This document shows positions 48,017 through 62,600 of a stretch of 64,000 bases of DNA, piece by piece. This stretch comes from Malurus cyaneus samueli (lineage: Eukaryota; Chordata; Aves; Passeriformes; Maluridae): positions 10,534,161 to 10,598,160 of the forward strand of contig CM019230.1 of NCBI GenBank assembly GCA_009741485.1. The letters are read 5' to 3'. The notes beneath the pieces were generated by a model. It searched no databases and was not told the DNA's origin. It saw nothing but the letters and a program-made list of their open reading frames with translations. Every line of letters begins with the position of its first letter. The first letter of the stretch is position 1. A program made the position numbers and the translations under genes.

Positions 48017-51000
48017 AATCTGCACTTTGTACAGCCCTAGCCTGCTCTGCTTTGGGCAAAGAGGAAATGGAACAGGAGACATTGAAAAAACAACCAGAAT
48101 GAACAAAATTGTTCAGTAAGGAAATGACAATTCAGGTCAGATGTGATAGAAGTCTAAATGTGAAATGGCAGAGGGAATAGCAAGTTTCCTCCACCCATCC
48201 CTTCCTATGCAAGAACAAAGAGTCATTACTTGCAATTTGCAGATGACATGTTCAAAACAGCAAAAAGAAGCAAATTTTTGTAACAACAGAGCTAAACTGT
48301 GATAGTCTGTGCCTCAGGGTGTAGTGGGGGCTTAAAGCCTTGTGAGGAGAACATGAACAGGAATACATGGATCAGGAAATTGCTGGAGAATTTGGTGGCT
48401 GCCATGAAAGTCTTGTGGGAATCATCCTTATCTCCCATTTTCAATCCTTGCATTGTGTGCTGTTGGAGTGAGGTTCTGATTCCAGCTCTGCATTGCCCTG
48501 TCAGTGAGTTCAGTTTGGAACCTGCACACAGAAGGGCAGGTGGGTTTAGTGGTTATGGCCTAGGTGTTCCTAATGCTGGAGGCTTGGGGTTGGGATTTGC
48601 CTCCCTGAGCATGGAGGATAGTGCAGGAATTTGCTGCCTGTGGCTCTGTAGAGCCTGGTGCCACTGCTGGAAACTGTAACACAGTTGGGAGTTTATTATC
48701 AGTGCATGGACCTTTATTGGATGCTTTCCATCTGCTGCTCTGAGATGTTCAACAGACCAACAAGAGGTAGCTGGTAAATGGCATTATATCTGTTTTTAAA
48801 GCAGAAGCTATTCATGGTAACATTCAGCATCTCAAATGAAAGAGAGTTCAAAGACAAAGTTAAACTTTCCTTCACAAAACCACAAGGAAATATTATTGCC
48901 TTTAGTACAGAAACGAGTTCATAGTTACTGGGTCAAAAATTTCGACAATGATTGTCGTCTTTCCTGTACTCTTGTTTTTCACATACTTTTCTTAAGAAAG
49001 ACCAAGGCTGGAAGAAAGGTGGTGTTAGGCTCTGAAAAAGGATGAGGAAAAGCTGCTGGCAGGGAGGTGTTCCTCCTGTTCTCCTTGTGCTTCAGCAAGG
49101 GAGATACTCTCCCCCTTTTTAATGTAATGTCCACTTGGTTATTAGATGGAAGTAGTGTTAAAAAACAACCAAAGCCATTTGATAAGCAGTGACTCTTGGT
49201 GAGGGAAGGGTTCCTTCAGTTACCAGCATAACTGCTGTGAAACTGCTGCGTGGGTGTTGGTGCTTTGTACTTCCAGGAGATAATGTTTGTGTCAGGCCTG
49301 TGTGTTCAGGGGTAGAGAGGAGGGGATTTAATAGAATTCCCCCTGTAAATAGCAGGAAGAATATATGATGCTTGTGTTTAGAGAAGGGGCAAAAGGAAAA
49401 TTCTTGTGTGCACACAAGTACATGTAAGCGAAAGGTCTTTTGACCTTAAAAAAATGAAGGCCAACACCTTTCTTCTAAAGGAAACGAGACTTTGTCTTAA
49501 AAGGTGATGGATGAATTAATATAGTGCAATTGCAAACTGTTGTGCTAAATTGGAATTTATTGTGAACTTCTAATGTGATTTAAGTACAAGAGGGTGGAAG
49601 TGTGGTGTTTGTCCTCTGACTTGCTGAGCCTCTTTAAAATCTACACAGAATCAGACTTAAAGCAAATTTGTGTTTAAGATAAAAGTAACATTAACTTGGG
49701 GTTTTTGAGGAAAGAATTTTAATGTTTGAACTGTCTCATTTCATTTGAGATACCCACCTCACTCTCCCCAAATCTTCACTGTAGACAAACGTTTAGCCTG
49801 AACACACAGTGCACGGGTGGTGGGTTGTGCTGTACCTTCCCACACTCGCATGGTGGTTGCACTGTAAAGTGATGAAACCTCGGGAGCTTTTGTCTCCTGA
49901 AACATCTCATGACAATGTAGCAGTGGCTTTTGTGTGTTCTTTTGGAAAAGTGTTTTGGAGTTTCTTACGGTGTTCTTATGGTTTCTTGTGGTGCTTGGAA
50001 GAAGCAGTAACTCCAGTGCTGAAGAGCTGAGGTGAGTAGTCTGTGCAGCAAACCTGTGACCAAAAGTATTTTCACATAACCGTGTTTGTCACAAGGCTTA
50101 CTGTGGGACTGAGGATCAGAAAAATCCTTACAACTCATTGCCCAGCAACAGCCGGGCAGAGGTGCTGGAATGGCTCCCTCTCTGTGGCTAACTGGCTGTG
50201 GTGAGGTGATGGGTGAGGTGATCTGTGCCCTGTGTGCCACTGCACACACCACCAAGCCACTGCCCCTGCTGTGCCTGTTGTCACACTTGCTGTCTCCCAA
50301 CGTGTGGAGTTCAGGCATAATCAAACAGCTTGGGAAAGAGGTCACTGCAGTGAAAGTTCCCCTTTTATTAAGTGGTTTGTGCTTGATTGTTTGTTTGGAA
50401 AAGGAGAAGAGCAAAAGTGTAATGAGTGAATTTACATGGCAGATCTTACAGTTAAAGGGCCTCCTTGAATCATTGTCTCCCTTGAATCATTGTCTCAGCT
50501 GACAGCATAATCTCTGTCTAAACAAAATTCTTCTCCATGGGAAGTAGAACAACTTAAGGAGGATTGATGGAGAATGGAAACCACGTCTATGCTGAGTGCT
50601 CTGCAGTCCAAATAAACCTTGTCCAGCCTGTGGCTTGCCAGTTCTACTAATCTTAGGTTACTGCTAAGCAGAATGCAAATAAGAGCTGAAATCTAAGTGT
50701 AGGGACGGCCTGTGTGGATTTTCATTTCTCCTGGAAGAGCTTCTTGGGAGCCACAAATGAGGAAGGCACAGATTTGCTCATGTGTGTTGTCGGCAGCTTT
50801 TTGGGTGTAAGGGAGTGAGTCTGGGTAGCTCTGGCTGGGGCAGTCGGAGGAGTTTTCTCGTAGGGATTATCACTGCCCTTCGGCTGAGCTGCTTTCAGCC
50901 CTCCTGTGGGAGCCAGGCCTTGGCCTGAGCACTGAGCTGGGCCTGGGAGCTATGCCTGCCCCCGAGCGTGGCATTGAGGGGGTCAGGAGCGCTCCCACAA

Positions 51001-51083
51001 CCCAGGGATTTCCCTGCTTTCCTCCACACTGCAGCTGCCTTGTGTGCTCTGCTTATCCCCTCAACCACTGCAGTCCCTGCTTG

Positions 51084-51190
51084 AAAAGGCTGGATAAATA
51101 ACCCCATAGCTGTTGGTGAGAAGAGGCTGGATAAATAACCCCATAGCTGTTTGTGAGAAAAGGATGGATAAATAACCCCATAGCTTTTTG
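51084..51190 (+). repeat. Triplicated 37-bp unit in intron 3
   Basis: Three consecutive copies start at 51084, 51121 and 51158 and share CTGGATAAATAACCCCATAG or a close variant. Differences are few, so the expansion is fairly recent. Confidence 0.9.
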
Positions 51191-54100
51191 TATTTGTAGG
51201 GGAGCAGCCCATTACCTACGAACTGCTGCTCACAAAGGAAGAAGCTCTGATGTGATTTCTCAGTTCGATCTACTAAAGCTTCTCTCAATGATAATTAATA
51301 AAGGTAGTGAAAGTCTGGTAATGAAAACTAAACCATATTTAAAGTACTTCAGACTAAATGGCACTAAAGAATAACCCAAATGCAGCTTCTCTCTGGTATG
51401 TGGTGAAGCTGCCCCGGCTCAGGAGGTGGGCAGGGCACAGTCCTATTTGCTTTGTTCTCTTGTGCTGACTCAGCCCTGGCTGGCAGCGCTGAGAACGTCA
51501 CCGTTTTCTCCTCAGGAATTTGGGGAATTTCAAGCTGATGTTGCAAATGCCTCACTCGTGATTTCTGAAATAGTCTCAATTCCCAGCTCGGCTGAGTCCT
51601 CTCGGCGCTGCTAGGGCTGTGCTGGGTGAGGGAATAGCAGGCATGGCCACCTTGTGTGCTGCAGCCATGCTAAAAATACCCTGGATGCAGTGCTGTGGGT
51701 CACTGGCACGAGTGGGCTCTGAGTGACCTCTGCTATATATCACTGCTAATTATTAACTCAGTGTACCAGCCAGCAGCTAACCTGGAGTGTGGCTGTTGTG
51801 ATTGATCTCCAATGCTCCAGAGGAAGGGATAGAACCACTTTTTTTTTTCCTTTTTAATAAAAGCTTTTGTTATTTTAACTTCACGAATAGCAGGAGCACA
51901 TAGAGTGCTTCTATCAGTGCCCCACCCCACAATGAAGAGGGGTTTTATCGACCCTTCACTCCAGACTGGAGATCTCTTGCAGGAAGAGGCAGGGGTGAAA
52001 TGCTGGTTTGTAGAAGGGTTTGTGGCAGCTCGGGCTGTCGGGTCCCAGGCAGGCAGAGGAAATGCAGGAGACACTGACAGTGTCTGTGCTGTGTCAGACT
52101 GGCTGGGAAACACCAGGTGAACACCCTGAGCTGGCAACTGCTGATTGATTTAAAGCAGTGCTCTTGGATTTGCCTTTGAAGCTGGGCTGCAGGGGGAGGG
52201 TTGATGTAATTGTCCATGGACTGATGTCTGAGCAGTACTGGGGGTGTCCAGTGTTCTGAGAGAAAACTGTCTGAGCACTGGTGAAGCAAAGCTGACAAAT
52301 ATTACTATTCTGAAACTTAAAACCACTGGATACCCACAGGGAGTGGGCTGCACCTGAATTTGCTCTTTGTTCTGGTATAAATTAATGTTACACCCTTTAG
52401 GACAAAGAATGAGAATTTCTGTAAATTCATTGTTTCACAGTTTCAAAGAAATAAGAGTTGGATGTAAAACCTGACCAACATAGGAAATAAGCTGATGATG
52501 ACAAGGCAAGAAGAAAAAAATAAATGCAGTTTGAAGATGTACCAAGAGAGATGGCTTTCCCTGAAGTATCCTTGAGAATTTCTGACTTCCAGAGGTTCCT
52601 TTCAGCTTTTGGAAGGATAGTGCAATGATCCTACTCACCTTTCTTGGAGAGGTGCTGTTTCCTGTGCTGTTTCCATCCTTCAGTCACCTGAAACCTCCCG
52701 AAGAGGGTAACCTGACCCTGATACTGTCCAGCTCCTGTAGCACTGCTGCAGGTGTCGCATCCGACACACTGAGCATGTGTAGGTTCAGCTGCTTTAAACT
52801 TTAAACAGTTTCAATTGGTGAAATTCAGGTGTTAAAACTTGAAATATCACCTTTGTGTTATGAGCAGATATCCTGCTTCCCTTCACAGTTCCCTGGAGTG
52901 TTCGAGAGGTCACTGTGGACACAAAGCTGATTTATTCCTGCAAACTGCCCTAGCTTTAGGGAGCTGCAGAGATGCACTGAGGAGGGAGTGAACTGCACGT
53001 GAAGGTGAAATGTGGGAAAACCAGAAATCTGGTGCCCATCAGTGTGTCAGGGCATGGTGGGTGCCCAGCAAACAAACTTGTGCCTGTCACTCTTCCTGCT
53101 GGCTCTGGCTCGAGGTGTTTGTTGCAAGTCCCTTCACAGTGCTAAGTGTTTGATGATAGTTTAGGGAGTATCCAGGCAACATTTTAAAGACAAACACAAA
53201 TTAAAAAGGCGTGCTTCATCTCTGTAGCCAGAGCTCTTCCCAGGCTTATCAGTGCAGCAGGAAAATAGGAAAAAGACAATAATTGGAAGCTTGGAACTGA
53301 AGAGTGGCAGGTTGTGGGAGCACCTGTGTGCTTTTCTTGCCATGTAGCATTCATGACCCAGAGCTGGGAATGCGCTGGCAGCAGCAGGTCTGTGCTGGTG
53401 GGAGGGTCCCTTTCCCCATGGCAGTGACCCATTTTCACAGACCTTGTCAGGAATGCAATTTTGAAATGACCTTGGGTGGATTGATATCTGAGCCTCCTCA
53501 CCTACAGCAGAGGGCCCATATACAACAGATCCTTGGAGCCTGCATCCACAACAAACAAGGCCATGGGGCAGCGAACCAGGGAGCTTTTCTTGGGCTGTGG
53601 TCTGTGGCACCTGGAGATGAAATAGCACTTACAAATAAACAAGCACCCTCCTTTAACCTTGCACGGGGCCTGTTTTTAGAAAGCCAGTAATTTCTCCCAT
53701 TTGAGAAATATCAGGAACTTGCCTCCTCCACCCCCCAGAAAAGCAGGGCTTTTTGGGATGCCTGCTCCAGAAGTGGGACTGGCACTTGATCACTGCTTTG
53801 AAGAGGGAAAAGGAAAGGCGATGCCAGAATAAGTGATCCACTAGAATCTTGTGCTTGGGTTTGGGGAGGGGCAACCCTTACTGTACCGGCAAATAAGAAC
53901 CATTTTCTCTCCAGGGTTTTCTCCTGGTTGGATATGTGGTAGCCCATTGCTTTTTCTCCAGCCTGGGTTGAGAAAGCAGGTTAAAACTCGCATGCATCCA
54001 TTTCCACTGCATTGCCTGATTTAACCTTTTTCACTTTGGCACACTTACTTCATGTTCTTACCTGCAATGAGGGGATTGTGAGACAATTGGTGTCAGTATG

Positions 54101-57100
54101 AAAGTTACTGTTTGACAAGTATTCTGATCAGAGATAGATTAATGCTGAAAGCAGGTAAGGCACCTGTGGAATTGTTTTCATGGATGTATGAATGAGTGCT
54201 AGTTCAAAAAAATGCCTTTCTGTTTGGGCACTTCATTCAGGGATAGTTCCAGATGGCTCTTTCTGTTCATTCCAAGTTAAATCATGAGGGAGCGATCTGG
54301 GCATTTGCAATACTTAAAACATCAGTATAGTAGAGGGTAATTGGAGCAAGGCCAGGTGTAGAGACTGGGTATCTGTGTGCTTCTATCTCTGTTCTGTGAG
54401 AAGGTTCCTGTGCTTGAAATGCTGCTGCCTTTGAGTTTCAGTGGGAAACTTGAAGACAGATTTTTGCTTTTCTGTTTGATCATCTTAAATCAGTTTATAA
54501 ATGACTGTAGTGTGACCAGGGCAGAAAGAAGTCATGCTTTTAAGAAAATCTGCTTTTAAAATACTGTAAGTCTTTTGTAGACAGAGTCTATGGCTTTGAA
54601 CTACAACTTTTTAGAACATCCTGCTTGAACCAGTTACTCAACAAATGTTTAATGTACTTGCGGAGCTTTCCCCGTGGAGTTAACATGGGTTTTGTTAGGT
54701 CTGGTCTGTTGTGGGGGATATCCTTCCAGAGCTCAGTGAATGAAGGGGTGTGAAGTCAAATGTTTTTGTATTCTGACAGTCAAAACTTCCTGCTTTTTGT
54801 TGTAACATCAGGATCCATTCTGACTGGATTTTTAAAAACCCTTGTTTAGCTGAGCACCAGGTTTGTTTGAGGAGCTGCCAGCTGCTGTCCCAGAGCTAAT
54901 TCCTCTGGGGAGGGGAGAGCAGAGTAGATAAAAATGAATGTTAGAGCTTATTCTTCCTGAGTTGTGCTCTGGTCATTCTCTTTGGCATCTCTTCCAAGGG
55001 TCTGTCCCTGTGGTGTCAGGGGTTTCACTGAGCTGGCTTTGGCTGGGAACAGCAGCTGCTCCTCACCTGGGCCTGGGATTCTGCCTTGGGTAGAGGTGAA
55101 AAGAGCAGGAGTGAGGGACATTCACTCCTGGGGATGGGGGGAGGTGGCCCCTTCTGCTGAGAAGGGCTTGCAGCTCACCTGAGCTGTGGAATGTGCTTTT
55201 CACTGTGGCCTGAGGGTGAGCAGAGCCTCAGTAGCTGGCACAAGAGCTGGTTCTCATTTTCCATATGTTACTTCCAGTCTTTGGCTGGCTCTGGTACAAA
55301 CTCCACCAGGGAGCTGATCTGGTTGAAAACTAAATTTTGCTGTTCGATCAGCTACTGTGCATGTGCCCAGTCAGCTGCCTCCTGCAGGGAGGAATGGGCT
55401 GGGACACTGGGCACAGGAAACGGAGACATCACCAGCTGCTCAAGTTGAATTACAGCAGTGGGGGAGCTCCAGCCTAAAGCTGGAAGTTTTTGGAGTATCA
55501 GGTTGTAATGCCTTCGTGCTTCCAGATTCTTCCATACAAAAGGATATCCTAGTCCACAGAAAGTGTTATTTCATCAGCAGAAAATAACTTTTTTTTATTC
55601 ATAGACTCTGCATAACATTAAATCTGATTTTCAAATTAGGGCTATTGTGTAAAACCTTTTCTGTTCAGCTTGAATGTTATGGGCTTCAGTGTCACTTGAA
55701 GACCTTGGACTATATTTAAATCCAAGCTGCATTAAGTGGTAGATTCCAGTGGGACTTGCCTGTTGTGGTTTGTTCTGTTCACCTGATTGAGCTCAGTTGA
55801 TTCGCTGAGCATCTTTGATTAGGGAGCTGAGTTGCTTTAACCCCTGAGCAGCCAAGCCCTGGGGTCTGCTCAGAGGACTTTAGAGCTTCTTCCACACCCC
55901 AGAGAACAAATCTGGCAAGAGCCACACATGGGGTCAGTCCTTCAAGGCAGGCTGAGGGAGATGTGGGTGCAGTCCTGAGGGGGGAACCTGCTCTGAAATC
56001 AGAACACATTGTGTTCTTTGGGGAGCAAAAGGGCAAAAGAAAGCACCATAAATAACTCTTCTACAGTAGTAATTTTGTCAGAGTCTTTTTCAGAGTGGGT
56101 CTGGGGAGGTAAGCTCTTTCTTGAGCCAGAAGGCACCTGGCATTTGCCACTGTGTGAAGCAGCACCCCGAGCCTCCTGTGTAACTTTGGGTATTGTCAGG
56201 TCTGTGCTGGATGCTGGAACTGGCTGTCAGCATCAGGAAGGGATCACAAGGCAAACCTTGAAGCTTGCTCTTGTCTTATTTCCACTTTCATGGTGTGTGA
56301 GGTTCAGAGTCCAGATGGACACTGGATCTGGAATGACATACTTGAGTGCAGATAATTTACTTTATAAGGTCTGTGTCCATTCAGACTCCTGGACAGAGAA
56401 AGTTAAAAAGCTTGGCTGCACTTGCTGGAGCTTCTGGCAATGACAAATAAATACAACTTTCTGGACTTGTAGACTTTCTTTAGGCCTAATTGGATAAGAT
56501 AATTCATTTATGCAGTGTGCCTTGTGTGCTGTGGCACAGCAGCGTTGCATGGTAAATGCACCGGTAACAAATGTCCTGAGACAAAGCACTGGCAAACACA
56601 CGCTGTCTTTAAATAAATTAAACTTCAAGGTAAATGTTAGCTGTGTTCCTAAGTTTTTTTGAAGTGCTAAACCGAGGATCTCTAGTTTAGAGAAGACTCT
56701 GTTTTTTGAGGTAATGGCCCAGCTACAGTGCCAAAATTAGAGTGAAGTTATTCTTGGGAAGTAAGAAAGGGGAAAATCAAGTTGTCACTTAAAAAAATGC
56801 CTCAGTAAATACTAAAGCTAAGAAAGACTAACTTTCAACTCTACTCACGGTCCCAACTTGGCTTTCATTCAGCTGTTTCTTGTGAAAGAACAAATGATTT
56901 GTACTGTCCTGCGTCACCTTGAGTTTTTGCTGGCGTACGGAGTTGCTTCAGTGCCTGAGTCACTGCTGGCTGCCCCTGGGAGCGGGTCAGGGGCACAGAG
57001 CTGCACTCTCGTGGCTCTGCAGGACATCCAGGGGCTGTCCTGGCTCTGCTCCTGCCACCAAAAACTCCTTTATGATAGATCTTGCAGGACCAGCTCCCAG

Positions 57101-58144
57101 ATATCACACCCAGAACATAAACAAGTGTTTCCTTCACTTTTCTCTGGTCCTACTCCCACTGCTTTTGCCCACTCTCAGCTTCCATTTCTTGCAGTCCCAG
57201 GCTTCCCATTGCTCTTTGTGGTGTGTTTGTGCAGGAGTTGCTGCAGCTCGTGTAACTGTAGGGAGTGATCTGGGAGCATCCCTGCAGGCTGGTCAGGAGG
57301 GACACCAGCTCCGGGAATTTTTCTGTCCCACTTTTAATAATCTGAATTAATATTCTGCAGTTCTCCTCCTGCATTTATTCTGCTGCTTGTTACCCTTCAG
57401 GAGGGATTTTTGGAGCTCACATCTGCCTGCAAGACACGGGTGCAGGATTCACCTTCTGCTTCTGGGGAAGCACAACTCAGTGCAGTTGCTGGGGCATCAC
57501 TTGTAATTCTTGGTATGTTTGAACAACGGGCTCAAAGTACAACTGACTGCATGTTTTCAGCATTTTTCAGTCAGAAAGCAGCTCCATTTTTTGTCATCCT
57601 TAGTGATAATGCAGTCTGAAACTTGCCAGGGCTCAGCCTGTGGTTGCATCCTGCAGGAGCAGCTGCTTACTGCAGGCTCCACCTTCATGTCCTTCAGACT
57701 TTCTGTTCTATTTCTGTGATTGGGCTCAATCTTGGGATTTTTTTTCCAACCTAAGTGATTCAATGTTTCTATTCATAAATAAAATTAAACACCAGAATTT
57801 TGTTAGGACCGGATCTTTTTTAGCTGGTTTGCTTTTTAAAATATGTTGTGTTTGTGTGACCATGCCATCTGATCAAATGGGGGCTGCTGGATAGAAAAGG
57901 CATCTCGGGTCTCCCTGCCACCAGCAGAGTTTTCTGTGCAGTTGTGAGGGTACAGATGGAGCACAACACAAACCAGACCAAATCCATGTTGGTTGTGCTG
58001 TTTTATGACCCAAACCTGCACAGGGAGCTGAGTGGGCTGAACAGGAGCTGTTTGCATCAGGTAGAGCAATGGGTGGGAGACACAGCTCACTGCTGGAGAT
58101 GTGTATTTCATGTATTTATATTTATATTTGTATATTTAGTGAAG

Positions 58145-58660
58145 TAGAGAGGGAAGTTCCCCTGAGCTGGCACCACTGGGACACCTCCAGCCCCGTGTCC
58201 AGCTCTGGGCCCCTCCTGACCAGAAGGACATGGAGAGGCTGGAGTGTGTCCAGGGCAGGGAACGGAGCTGGGGAAGGGTCTGGAGCCCCAGGAGAGGCTG
58301 AGGGAGCTGGAAAGGGGCTCAGCCTGGAGCAAGGGGGCTTCCGGGGGGACCTTGTGGCTCTGACAACTCCCTGACAGGAGGGGACAGCCGGGGGGGTCGG
58401 GCTCTGCTCCAGGAACAGGGACGGAGGAGAGGGAACGGCCTCAGGCTGGGCAGGGCAGGGACAGGGGGACATCAGGAGGAATTTCCCCATGAAGGGTGCT
58501 CAGGCCTTGGCAGGGGCTGCCAGGGAGGTTTGGAGTGCCCATCCCTGGAGGTGTCCCTAGAGGACTGGAGGTGGCACTGAGTGCTCTGGGCTGGGGACAA
58601 GGTGGGGATGGGCACAGGATGGACTCCATGGGCTGGGAGGGATTTTCCAGGCTGGAAAAT
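58145..58660 (+). mobile_element. CR1 LINE 3' fragment
   Basis: A sense-strand CR1 fragment with the landmarks CTCTGGGCCCCTCCTGACCA, GAAGGACATGGAGAGGCTGG and AGGAATTTCCCCATGAAGGG, tailing off before a clear CR1 3' end. It is GC-richer than the copy at 47526 and represents a diverged subfamily. It lies about 1 kb upstream of the 28-nt exon 4. Confidence 0.85.
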
Positions 58661-59637
58661 GCGGGGAGTGGCCAGGAGTCTGTGCAAAATAAAACCTGAT
58701 TTTATTCATTATAATGTAATCAACTTCAAATTGCCAGTCAGAACAGAAAACGTGTTTGAAGTTCTGAGCTTGCCAGAGACAATTGCATTGTCCTGGAGCT
58801 GGTGGGAAACAGCTGAGGTGTAAAAGCAAGATCTTTGTGATGCAAATTCAGGAGAAAGATGTTGAACTCCTTGAAACCTGGCTCAAACAGGGCAGAAAGC
58901 ACCTTTAACTGAAATGTTTTGCTTGCTGCAGGTATATTTGAATGTTTTGATTATTTAATTTTTAATATGACGCTGAAATATATTCTGCGAAGCTCTTGTT
59001 ATGATGAAATAGCTCTTGCAGGGTGTATGTGACCTTCACAAGTTCTTCTCAAAGGTTGTGAGCACAGCTCTGGGTGTCACAGAAGTGCTGAGCCACAGCT
59101 CTGCAGCATTTTGGGTTCCCTGATGTCCTTTGGACAAGACTTTCATGAATAAGCTGAATTATGGGAGCTCTTCAGGCTTGCGTGGTCATTTAAAAAAGAA
59201 AACAAAACGCTGGGGAGGAAAGCACTTGTTTGCTGGAGATTGCAGTGCTCTTCCCAACTGTGTGCCTGTCAGGATTGCATGCTTGAAACTCTTCTCCTCA
59301 CAAAAGGTTTTAAATTATTTGTGCGTATAGAATAAGAAATGTTAGGTCCACTTTATCTGAAAATATAGTTAAAAACCTTACCATGGATGATCATTTAACT
59401 AGAATTTTGTCTGCATTGTCTGAAATGTTTGATTGTAGAAACTTCTAAACTGTTGTTTGAGCTGTGTGTGAACTGGGGATATTATTGAAGGGATATTATT
59501 AAAATTGCTTCAGAGTGTCCTTAGAATTGTTAACTGCAAAGATGAATGTTAGAAATACTTATTTAAAAGAAACTGTGTTGCAAATTACAGAACAGTGTAA
59601 ACAAAACTCTCTGACTGTGTTTCTTCTTGTTTTGCAG

Positions 59638-59665
59638 ACCGTGAGGACCAATCAATTCTCTGCAC
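59638..59665 (+). CDS. MYH10: Myosin-10, exon 4: residues 168-176 plus partial codon
   Basis: This 28-nt exon is preceded by TTCTTGTTTTGCAG and followed by GTGAGT. Joined to exon 3 it completes Asp168 and encodes REDQSILC plus the first two bases of Thr177 (phase 2). It supplies the strand leading into the P-loop GESGAGKT, which the next exon would begin. Its very small size is the normal layout for this gene family and is not a truncation. The two introns around it are long, so strong splice sites are expected and are seen. Confidence 0.97.
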
Positions 59666-62600
59666 GTGAGTGACCATTTTTTATTTGGGCAGTTCTGGGG
59701 ATCTTTCTTGTGAGAGGGGGCTTAGGTGCAGCTGTGGGAGTCAGAGCTTGGGCTGTAGTCAGTGGGTAATGATGTAGCATGAAATGGTATTTAATATGGG
59801 GATATAGTATTTTAATACTGTAATTCTCATTATTGAGTCCTCTAGGCATGTGCTTCTTAAGAAATGTAATTTAAAAATGTCAGTGAAGAGATTTGTACCC
59901 AGTCCCAAAGCTGTAAGGAGTTCCCATCTGTGCAGTGCTGGGCTATAACTGCTCAGGGGGAAATGCCTGGGGGAGACAAGATCCCAGTGTGGCTCTGGAG
60001 CCCCTAAGGAGCAGCTCAGCTTTGGGTCTGCCTCAAAGGGGCATCTCTGAGGAATATGGCACAGAGATGCCCTTTTACCCGAACTCACCCCCCAAGAGCA
60101 AATTTCCTGCTTTAGCTGAAGTTTTTCCCAGGCTCGGGAGCTGCGGTGGTTGGGAAGCCAGAGCACAAGAGCGATTCAGCCTGTGACCCTCCTGAGCTGC
60201 TCTATCCTTGGAAGGGGAGATGCAGCTTCCTTCCCTCTCCCCCACGGACTGTGTGTTCCTGCAGCTTCCTGTGCAGCCGCTGGGAGTTGCAGGCAGTGAG
60301 ATAAGGATTCCCTGTGAGCTCAGGGAGCCAGGCTGGCCCCAGCCCAGCCCTGCACACAACAATGCTCCTCATGTCCAGTTCCCTGGGCCAGCACTGTGTG
60401 TGCCAGCCCTGAGGTCCAAGGTGCAGCAGGGAAGTTGTCCCTGCTGGGAGCAGCCTGGGGGTCAGGATGGATCCAATGTGTTGGGAAACCCCTCCTGGCT
60501 CTGTCCTGGGCTGCCTGCAGTCCCCAGGTCTGGGCAGAACCCAGCACATTCAGGTGTCTGGGGCAGAGGGGCAGCTGTAATGCCTTGGGTGCCTCTCTCC
60601 TGGGTGTCAGCATGTTGGGGACATGGTTTGGGAGGGTGCTGTTTCCTGGAATAGCTCAAGGGGACACAACTGCTGGGAGAAGTCCTGGGTTCAGTTTCCT
60701 TCTTGACAGGGAGGGATTCAAATCTCCATCTTCTGCTTCCTACAGAAGTGCCTTAACTCCCTCTCTGTACAAGATCCTTTCAAGGTGTGCTTTTCTCAGC
60801 TGTGGATACCATGAATCGCAGGGCTAAGGACACAGAGGCCAAAAGAGTTCTGTACTTCAGATAAGAGTTGGTCCAGTTGACACAGGCTTGTCTGAGTCTG
60901 TGGTTGCTGCTCTTAGCAGCACTTCTGTTTCCAAGTGATGACTGTTCCATGTGCAATGCACAAAGCAGCCCTCAAAGCAGGGATGGGATCCCAGAGTGAG
61001 AAAGAGCACTTTGTTCTCGTGTGTTTGTGGGTGCTTTGAGAACGTGTGCTTGCCCCAGGTGAATGTTTTGAAGTAGCTTCTTATTTTGTGTCTGTCCATG
61101 AACTTTACTCCCCTTTGCACGGTCAGCTCAGCCCATAAGGTTGGAGTGGCAGTGCTGCAGGATTTGGGGAATGTCCAATCTTCCCATTTCCAAATTGGAA
61201 AGCCTCTAAGCTCTCCTACCTTCAACTTTGTCATGAGCTCCCCTCTGAAGTCACTGTGAGCTTTTGATCCATCTGTACTGAGTGGACAAGTGATCCCTGT
61301 TTAGTATCTGGTGCAGGGCGTGGAATTCATGCATCTTGGGCTGGGCTTGCTCTGCAGAGGAGCTGGGGTCCAGCTGGTGAGGGTGGGAATGGACACATAT
61401 CCTCCCCCCAGACCTTGGGACAGTGACTGTATCCAGTACAGAGCTCTGCAGCTGCCAGGCACTGCTGAATGCAGGGCTGATGTTCAGACCCTCAGACAGG
61501 GCCTCGAGGACATCTCTTCTCTCTGTGACATGCTTGGTGACAAATCTGCTGATCCATAGACAATTTCAGAAGCTGGTGCTCAGGAGCACTGAACAATGCA
61601 TCTCCGGAGGGTTTCCACTCTGTTTGGGCAGCATGTCCCAAACCTAAGTATTGAAACTCTGAGTCCCATGGCATGGGACAAGTTCTGCCACCTTTGTACC
61701 AGGGTGAAGTGTGCCAGAGCCTTAATAAAGCCAAGATGTTGGCTGCAGTCCCAGCTGTCCTGCAGCTTTACTTCATGTTTGTTAGTGCAGCACTTGCACA
61801 GCAGCATAAAGAAAAGCAATGTTAAAGGCATCACTGTCACTGTACATGACTTGAAAGACCAAGAAAATGTGAATTTCCTCCATGGGGTGGGCAGATGTGT
61901 GGTCTCAGAATGATGAAGGGAAGGCATTGTGTCTCCAAAGGGGTTGTACAGGATGGAAGAACACCCAGGCAAGGCCTCACCTTGTCAGAGTGTGAAGGCA
62001 CAGGAGATGATGGGATCCGAGGTGTTCTGCAGTCTGGAACACCACAGTTCCTCCACAGCCCAGGAGCCCTTACTGACACACTGTCCCAATCAGCACCATT
62101 TACATGCTGCCTAGAAAAAAGGGTAGTAGAGGGTGCCAGGTTAGTAAACACTTTTCTCTTAACATAGGTTGATCTGAGATTGTTCTTCATCTCTGTGCCC
62201 CATTCCATGAGGAGTGCCCTCATGTGGATTCCCCCTTTATCTCTTGAACAAATAAAGACAATTTTCTGCTATGACACTGCCCCAAGTACAGCTGCCTCTG
62301 TGGGCTTCTTGGGAGAACCTTATTCTCTTGCAGGTCTGCCTTATAAACTGAGATTTTGGGGTATTAAATCCTCTTCATGAATGGGACAAGGTGAGCTCCC
62401 TTGTGTAGCAAGCTGAAAGAGATCCCAGATATTTTGATCAGGAGTGTCCAGGACTTCCACTGGATTGCTGATTCCTGTGAAGAGGTAAACTGTGTGTTCC
62501 TCTTCATGCCACTGGTTTTACAGGTCCTAGACTAAGGCAGGAATAAATGAGGTTCAAGGAGAGAGCCTTAACCACACTGGAGGTGGTTTCAGAAACTCCT